Assembly (NCBI GenBank): GCA_015179045.1
Contig: WHUZ01000005.1
Location: 1,798,001-1,862,000 of the forward strand
DNA: 64,000 nucleotides
Direction of reading: 5' to 3'
Origin: Kalaharituber pfeilii
Lineage: Eukaryota > Ascomycota > Pezizomycetes > Pezizales > Pezizaceae
This document shows, piece after piece, positions 57,808-64,000 of this stretch; position 1 is the stretch's first letter, and every line of letters starts with the position of its first letter. The translations under genes were made by a program, and so were the position numbers. The notes under the pieces are model-generated. The model was not told where the DNA came from. It did not search any database and saw only the letters and a program-made list of their open reading frames with translations.

Positions 57808-60099
57808 ATGGTTAAGTCCGTACATATTCTTTCACTGCTTGCGCTGGCAACTGCCGGGTTTGCTGCTCCTACCTTCCAAGATGAGCCTGCTGTGATGGCA
57901 CGCTCCTTGGTCGGCATGGAGCCCTCACTCGTCAAGGCGCTATATGAAAGAGGGGAGATATCTGAAGTGGAGAAGAGGACCTTCTGTAAGCGTTATGGAG
58001 GAGGTGGTTGGGACAATTGGGACGAATGGGACGATTGGTGTGACGACGACAAGACAAACACAAGGAAGACGACGACGAAGACTAGAACCAAGACGAAGGA
58101 GCCAACTCCAACTCCCACTCCTACTCCTTCCGAGACTACATCAACTGAGGCAGAAACTACCTCTACGTCTGTAGCTCCAGAGCCAGAGACATCAACCACT
58201 GATTGCGAGGAGCCTGAGGAGCCTACTCCCACTCCTACTCCATCCAAGATTACATCAACTGACAGGGAAACTATTACTACATCGGTAGCTCCAGAGACAT
58301 CAACCACTGATTGTGAGGAGACTGAAGAGCCAACTTCTACTCCTACTCCATCCAAGATTACATCAACTGACAGGGAAACTATTACTACATCGGTAGCTCC
58401 AGAGACATCAACCACTGATTGTGAGGAGACTGAAGAGCCAACTTCCACTCCTACTCCATCCAAGATTACATCAACTGACAGGGAAACTATTACTACATCG
58501 GTAGCTCCAGAGACATCAACCACTGATTGTGAGGAGACTGAAGAGCCAACTTCCACTCCTACTCCATCCAAGATTACATCAACTGACAGGGAAACTATTA
58601 CTACATCGGTAGCTCCAGAGACATCAACCACTGATTGTGAGGAGACTGAAGAGCCAACTCCCACTCCTACTCCATCTGAGACTACATCAAAGGCGAAGAC
58701 TACTTCTACCTCGGTGACTCCAGAGCCCGAGACCTCAACCACTGATTGCGAGGAGACTGAGGAGCCTACTCCTACCCCAACACATTCTTCTACAACAGTT
58801 GGTCCTGGACGGGAGACCTCTACTCCTTGCGAGACAGACTCCACTGTCACTGTCACTGTCACCTCTACAACCGTTGGTCCTAAGCCGGAGACCTCTACTC
58901 CTTGCGATACAGACTCCACTGTCACTGTCACTCGCACCTCTACAACCGTTGGTCCTAAGCCGGAGACCTCTACTCCTTGCGATACAGACTCCACTGTCAC
59001 TGTCACTCGCACCTCTACAACCGTTGGTCCTAAGCCGGAGACCTCTACTCCTTGCGATACAGACTCCACTGTCACTGTCACTCGCACCTCTACAACCGTT
59101 GGTCCTAAGCCGGAGACCTCTACTCCTTGCGATACAGACTCCACTGTCACTGTCACTCGCACCTCTACAACTGTTGGTCCTAAGCCGGAGACCTCTACTC
59201 CTTGCGATACAGACTCCTCTGTCACTGTCACTCGCACCTCTACAACCGTTGGTCCTAAGCCGGAGACATCCACTCCTTGTGAGACTGACTCCACTGTCAC
59301 TGTTACTCCGAAGCCAGAAACTTCAAGTAAGACCAGCACCACAGTTGCTCCTAAGCCTGAGACCAGCACTCCTCGCCAGACTAGCACCACGGTAGCTCCT
59401 AAACCTGAGACTAGCACCACAGTAGTTCCAGTGCCAGATACAACCACTCCTTGTGAGACTGGCTCCACTGTCACTGTCACTCCTGAGCCAGAGACCTCTA
59501 CTCCTTGCGAGACTACCACCACGGTTGCCCCTGAGCCAGAGACCTCTACTCCTTGTGAGACTACCACCACGGTTGCTCCTAAGCCAGAGACTACTACTCC
59601 ATGCGAGACGAGCACCACTGTTGCTCCAGAGCCAGAAACGACTACCCCATGCAAAACCAGCACTACCGTTGCACCGGAGCCGGAAACCAGCACCCCATGC
59701 GAGAGCACCACTGTTGCTCCAGAGCCAGAGAGCAGCACTCCAGTCGGAAGCACCGCCACTAAGACCACTCTCATTACCAAGACCCGCACCGTCTGCACTG
59801 GAGGCCCAGATGATTGCCCATCTGGCCCGACTTCGACCCCCCCTCCACCACCCTGTGAGGGTGACAAGTGCTCTCCACCACCACCACCACCACCACCACC
59901 AGCTGGTGATAGCACCACATCCGCTCCTTCCGTCTCGTAAGTAGCTCGTCCATCAATATCATATGAGAAAATTTTGCTAACATTTCAAAGATCCCGTCCA
60001 TCCAACACTCCACCACCATTCGATGGCGCTGCTTCCGTCCTCAGACCCAGCATCGTTGCTCTCTTTGCTGCCGCTGCTGGTCTCTTGGTTGTCTTGTAA
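57808..60099 (+). CDS. Secreted Thr/Ser/Pro-rich repeat protein, probable GPI-anchored cell-wall protein
   Basis: Two exons are predicted, 57808-59936 and 59991-60099 (54-bp intron, phases agree), giving 745 aa. The signal peptide is MVKSVHILSLLALATAGFAA. A short propeptide-like part follows, with Kex2-type sites (VEKR, then CKR) before YGGGGWDNWDEWDDW. The rest is mucin-like: TPTPTP and TSTSV tracts, four 36-residue repeats each with one Cys (TTDCEETEEPTSTPTPSKIT), seven 25-residue repeats (TSTTVGPKPETSTPCDTDST type) and several shorter PETSTPCETTTTVAP units, so there is a regular Cys spacing. The second exon ends with a Ser/Asp/Gly-Ala omega-like site (FDGAAS) and a hydrophobic tail IVALFAAAAGLLVVL, which fits a GPI signal. 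Such proteins are heavily O-mannosylated and sit in the wall or on hyphal surfaces. Repeat number is likely to vary between strains. Confidence 0.85.
58240..58671 (+). repeat. Coding minisatellite, 4 x 108 bp
   Basis: Four units of 108 bp (36 codons), starting CCATCCAAGATTACATCAAC, nearly identical to each other. In frame in the wall-protein gene. Confidence 0.93.
58788..59312 (+). repeat. Coding minisatellite, about 7 x 75 bp
   Basis: Units of 75 bp (25 codons) around TCTACAACCGTTGGTCCTAA. The first and last are diverged, the middle five nearly identical. In frame. Confidence 0.93.
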
Positions 60100-60779
60100 A
60101 TGGATATAGGGGGCATGTTCGAATACTGACTGGTTTTTTGAGTTGGTGTGGCTCAGGGGAAATGGAATATTGTTTACAGTACCTTGGCTTTTTTCCCCTT
60201 TGTACTCGTTTTCGTTTTGTTTTGTGATTTTCTTTTTCTTTCCACAGTATTTACTTTGGGGTGGATAAACTTTGTACGGCCCTTATCTTACAGTTGGTAT
60301 TTTTGGTTTTCTTGATATTATATTATACTTGTCAGGCTGGGAGCTGCGGTCACTTGTTCAATCATTTTGGTTAGGGCAAACGCACAGTCTCAGGTTTGTG
60401 ATCTTAGTTTTTAATGTTATTTTCTGTCAATGGGACGCTGTATCTGTCGTTGCAATTTGATTGCGTATGGAAAGGGGACAAACCGATCCCTTTTTATTTC
60501 CTTTCTTCGTTTACCATGCTCGCGTTATATCTCTTTTTCCTCCACTATCCCTTCCCTGTGTTCCTTCTAGATACCCTTACCAGTATCCTATCCTTTTTTG
60601 CCATTGTGTTATCGCAGTTTTAGTTTTGATTTTCTTATTGCGAGAGAGAATTGAAGGCTACGGAAGACAAGCAATTTGGCAATTTAGAAGTAATTGGGGC
60701 AATGAAGTCTACTATGGGCAGCAGGTAGTAAGGGAAGTGAATTAGTGCTGTCGCGCCAAAAAGGGGAAGTCATGAAAAA

Positions 60780-60821
<42 letters not shown>

Positions 60822-61400
60822 TGTTCTCGATATCTCCTTTTGAGTTTTTGCGTGTAATTGATGAAAATTTCCCGAAAAAAAATAAATAAATAAATAAAAT
60901 GTTTCTCTTTTGTTTTGCTCGATCGTGACTTTGGTTCTTTCTATTTGGATACTCCAATATCGATATCTCACCTACCGCTGCATTCTAATAACTACGTAGT
61001 AGCTACGCTAAATTTCATATCTTTTATTTTCATTTTTTATTTTTTTATGTTTATTTTTGCAAAGTTAAGCTTAAATTCGATTCTGACAACACTTTGCACA
61101 CCTTGCCTCCAATCTACACCCTCTCAAACAGGTGCGTAATAAGAATAATGATTTTATTTTGTAAAAAAGTTGACTTAACCATAAGGATCCGTTCCTTGAT
61201 CAGCTTTGATTCTTGCCAAAGGAGGGTTATGTTAAGGATATTACTCGTCTCGCAATAAGATTGATGCGCGCATTGAGCCCAGGGGTGAGGAGGAAGGACT
61301 GTAATCTCGCATCATCATCAACAAATTTCCAGAGATGCAAGGCTTGGGGTATACAGGTTTTTCGATATGATAAACATTGTCAGCTAAGTAAACGTAAGTA
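60100..61400. other. Intergenic, 3' flank of wall-protein gene
   Basis: T-rich 3' region with a T run of about 35 at 60782-60816 and an AAAT repeat near 60879-60898. Short frames only. Confidence 0.5.
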
Positions 61401-61542
61401 CAGGTGAACCCGGCTATAATGAAGGCTAAGAATCTGACCGATTTTCTTCACTATAACCAGTTTTCACTATAGCGAGGGCACTTTCTTTACCTGTGTAGAC
61501 AAAGAAGCTCGCCGATCCCTTCACTATAGCCAGGGTCACCTG
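61401..61542. mobile_element. 142-bp MITE, pogo/Tc1-like, with TA target duplication
   Basis: The left end CAGGTGAACCCGGCTATAAT and the right end (reverse complement CAGGTGACCCTGGCTATAGT) form a 25-bp inverted repeat with a few mismatches. TA flanks both sides (61399-61400 and 61543-61544). CAGGTGA-type ends and TA targets are those of pogo-like elements. A partial extra copy of the motif (TTCACTATAGCGAGGGCAC) sits inside. No coding capacity. Confidence 0.8.
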
Positions 61543-63420
61543 TAGTCAAATAGTACGTTTTTAAACGTTCTCCCACCCCTGCTTTAAGTAAACATCTGAC
61601 AATGTATATCAGATACCGGTATACTTCGGACGTTACTCTTGCCTAGTTATTCTAATAAAAGGCAAGGCCCTGACCGTCGGAGCTACTTAGCTCTGTCCTG
61701 CTGGTCACCCGAGGTTATGCATTGCGAGTTAGGTACACGTAGGTACATGTAGAGTGACAAAATTGAACGGATGCATCCGGAACGATGAATTTTAGCGGGC
61801 GGAATCAAACGTGTGTGTGTGTGGCCGATGATCACTGGTCGCGCACGTTCGCGCGAGCACGTGCACTCTACTTACCCTAGATAAAGGAGTGCATACCGAT
61901 TATTTACTTCGAACTACTTGTATCGACAAACAGAGTAGCTGGACTCAATATTTCAGCTACGGAATCCCCTCTACTACTAGCATAACTGCGGTACTACTAT
62001 ACATACGTAAGCAATCTTCCTTTTTCCCTGCCAGATTATTTTCCAGCGGTTAATAACAATCGGCACATTCAAGCGAGGGTCCGTACAATTGGGACAAAAA
62101 AAGCTTGTTGGCTATTGGCTATATAGCTTGTTTGGTAAAAGGGAGGGTACCTAGGAGGGAAGGTGTAGTAGGTTAATATTCTGTAACGTTCCTGCATTAG
62201 CGTGGTGGCATCGGGCTCATGATTTGAGATGGCAGAAGTAGCTGAAGCTTGGTGCGACTGTGGGGCGCAGGCATCATTCGAGGCGACAGTACATAAGATC
62301 TGGTGGGCGGTGAAGGGGAGGCCGGGATGTGATGCGGTGGGGGCGGTAGGGGTACCCGGATGTCCGCGGATCCCCCAAATGACCAGCATTCACGCTCAAG
62401 AGTGATCTGCGTCGACGTCTAGATTCAATTAACCTTCTCAAAAACAAAAATATGTCTCCATAGGTATGAGTACTTATGTATATCCAACGCAATCCATCCG
62501 AGCTTCAAGCTACACCTTTGTTTGTCCACGTTACCCTCATCTCCGCTCTCCGCCCCCTAACACTCTCTCCTCTTGTTCCCCAACCGCCTTCGAACCACCA
62601 TGGACTCCTCCCTACAGAGCATGGTTCGGTGTGTACAGTACTGTACCTAAAGTACAGGAATCTTCCCCATCTTCCCCATCTCTCCTTTCCCTCCCACTTC
62701 TCTCCTCTCCCTTCTCCAATTGCTACGGTACCCTTCGTAGCATCACCTCGACTATTCGGGACTTCTATATTGATCAATTTTGTGTTTCCACCTAGTTCAA
62801 TAGTGTCCATAGTTGTGTGCTCCTCTATCTACTTGCTCGATGTATACTCTACTAAATAGTTCTTACAATGCTGACCACCACCAAATAAATAATCGTTAAT
62901 TATTTCAGTTGGCTACAGCCAACAGTGGGGCCATCAACCCAAACGGGTCCCCAATCGTATTTCTCCTTTTACCTGCGATTCACACCGCAACACCCGAGCC
63001 GTGAAATATGGTCAAGTAGATGTAAAGTACAAGTACTGATACATACCGAAAAGTACTGTAAGTTACCGGTACCCTATATAAGTAGTCTAGTTGCTATCTA
63101 AGTACATCTACTCTTGTAAACGTAAGTACTCTCCCTATCTCTCCTTACGGAGTACTTGAGTATGCGGGGAGCAAGAAAGGGGCAGGTATGAATTCAAACT
63201 GGTGCCGTTGTGGCTATGTGGCGTGTGGGGCTATCACTATAAAAACCTCCATATCACCATGAACGTGTTTATTGGCAGGGTTTTGCTTTTTCCGTTTTCA
63301 GCCTCGCTTAAAACCCTGCCTACACCCACAATAAAGCGGCAACAAAAAAAAAAAAAAAAACTCGAACCATGTTTCATATGTATGTACTGTATTATCATGA
63401 CATTTTTATTAACATACCGG
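61543..63420. other. Intergenic, no gene seen
   Basis: Contains a TG run (61811-61822) and repeated GTAC-rich motifs (GTACATGTAG near 61743; AAGTAC/GTACTG clusters at 63020-63140). Frames at 62069-62859 overlap on both strands without recognisable motifs. Confidence 0.4.
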
Positions 63421-63504
63421 TACTAGCTAGTAAAATATGTATTCGGACATAGCGCATAATGTGCATTAATACCCCTGTCCGAATACATATTTTACTGGCT
63501 AGTA
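63421..63504. repeat. 84-bp near-perfect hairpin (MITE-like)
   Basis: 29-bp arms at 63421-63449 and 63476-63504 (TACTAGCTAGTAAAATATGT and its complement, one mismatch) around a 26-bp spacer. Arms begin and end with TA. Size and layout resemble the 88-bp element at 57011, but the arm sequence is different. Confidence 0.85.
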
Positions 63505-64000
63505 GCATGGCGGTGGACATGCCCGGCTATAGTTAAGCACTATACAGTAAGTACTCGCTCGTTCAAAAAGTATTGGAACGGCTGACTAATGCATAAAAAA
63601 TTATGTAATGCATGCAGCGCATATTGCTGTAAAGTGTAACCCGGGGCACGATCCAAGGCTATAACCAGTGCCCGCATTCATTATCTTCTGACAATATCCA
63701 CACCATAGTCTTTCGCTGTTTGCCTCTGTTATTGAATACTTGCTAGTTGCACCAAATGCAAGGTAAGTAAAATAATAAAGTAGCAAGTAGGCCCGGAGGT
63801 CATCATAAAGTAGAGCTGCAATACTTAGCTTGCAATACGCTAATGTACCCTACAAGGTAGTCAGCGTCTGGTTATGAGACTATGATACCTACAAGGCTAT
63901 TTCTACCATTATACAGGTCGTTTCAAAAGTATTGTGGCACCTGACTGCATAACATGGGCTATGCAGTATCCAGTATGCACTAGTATGAGAGTAGCAGTCC
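63505..64000. other. End of window with two Tc1-like terminal fragments
   Basis: 63545 onward (after TA): CAGTAAGTACTCGCTCGTTC followed by AAAAAGTATTGGAACGGCTG. 63914 onward (after TA): CAGGTCGTTTCAAAAGTATT followed by GTGGCACCTGACTGCATAAC. Both look like the same kind of Tc1/mariner end in the same orientation. The spacing and the lack of an opposite end inside the window leave the elements undefined. No transposase was recognised. Confidence 0.35.

Noticed and set aside
57993..59918. 641-codon open frame on the minus strand opposite the wall-protein gene
   Set aside because: It is produced by the repeat structure and codon use of the real plus-strand gene; its translation is a Val/Ser/Gly repeat without signal or domain.

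Overview
The window is nuclear DNA of a filamentous ascomycete (Pezizomycotina). The support is short introns (about 49-250 bp) with GT...AG ends and CTRAY-like branch points, a typical fungal uS7 gene, a CAS1-type O-acetyltransferase, a DML1/Misato gene, Kex2 and GPI signals, and a fungal NOD-like receptor with an N-terminal HeLo domain. The species cannot be named from sequence alone.

Layout. 1-1067 (-): 5' part of a membrane-anchored coiled-coil protein that runs off the window. 2229-5130: a graveyard of relics (PD-(D/E)XK-like fragment, LINE RNase H piece, 3' end of a probable copia element). 6584-7940 (+): fungal four-TM protein with three introns. 10421-13264 (+): Q-rich conserved fungal protein with an apparent 1-bp frameshift in a C run. 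13914-39498: three-copy segmental array (A, B, C), each copy carrying one minus-strand HeLo/NB-ARC/TPR receptor gene. Copy A is intact (992 aa when spliced). Copies B and C carry frameshifts. The copies differ in number of 126-bp TPR units (6, 13, 7). Copy A alone carries a 1.86-kb insertion with terminal inverted repeats of about 0.7 kb, and copy C supplies its empty site. 40353-41354 (+): small secreted RG-rich/charged repeat protein. 41995-42990 (+): intronless CK2 alpha kinase. 44856-45805 (-): ribosomal protein uS7 (RPS5), divergent from CAS1 at 46619-49393 (+). 49394-54483: 5 kb with no firmly supported gene. 54484-56667 (+): DML1 in eight exons. 57808-60099 (+): secreted, probably GPI-anchored Thr/Ser/Pro-rich repeat protein. 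57011-57098, 61401-61542 and 63421-63504 are small inverted-repeat elements, two of them with TA-type Tc1/mariner or pogo features.

How it fits together. The flanks are ordinary conserved genes (ribosome, CK2, mitochondrial inheritance, cell-surface acetylation, cell wall). The accessory core is the receptor array. HeLo domains of this type (as in HET-s) are membrane-targeting cell-death domains, NB-ARC is the nucleotide switch, and the TPR array is the likely recognition part. The TPR units are nearly identical between copies but vary at residues spaced 3-4 apart on one helix face. That is what a diversifying ligand-binding surface would look like. All exon coordinates are my own splice predictions, checked for phase but not against transcripts.
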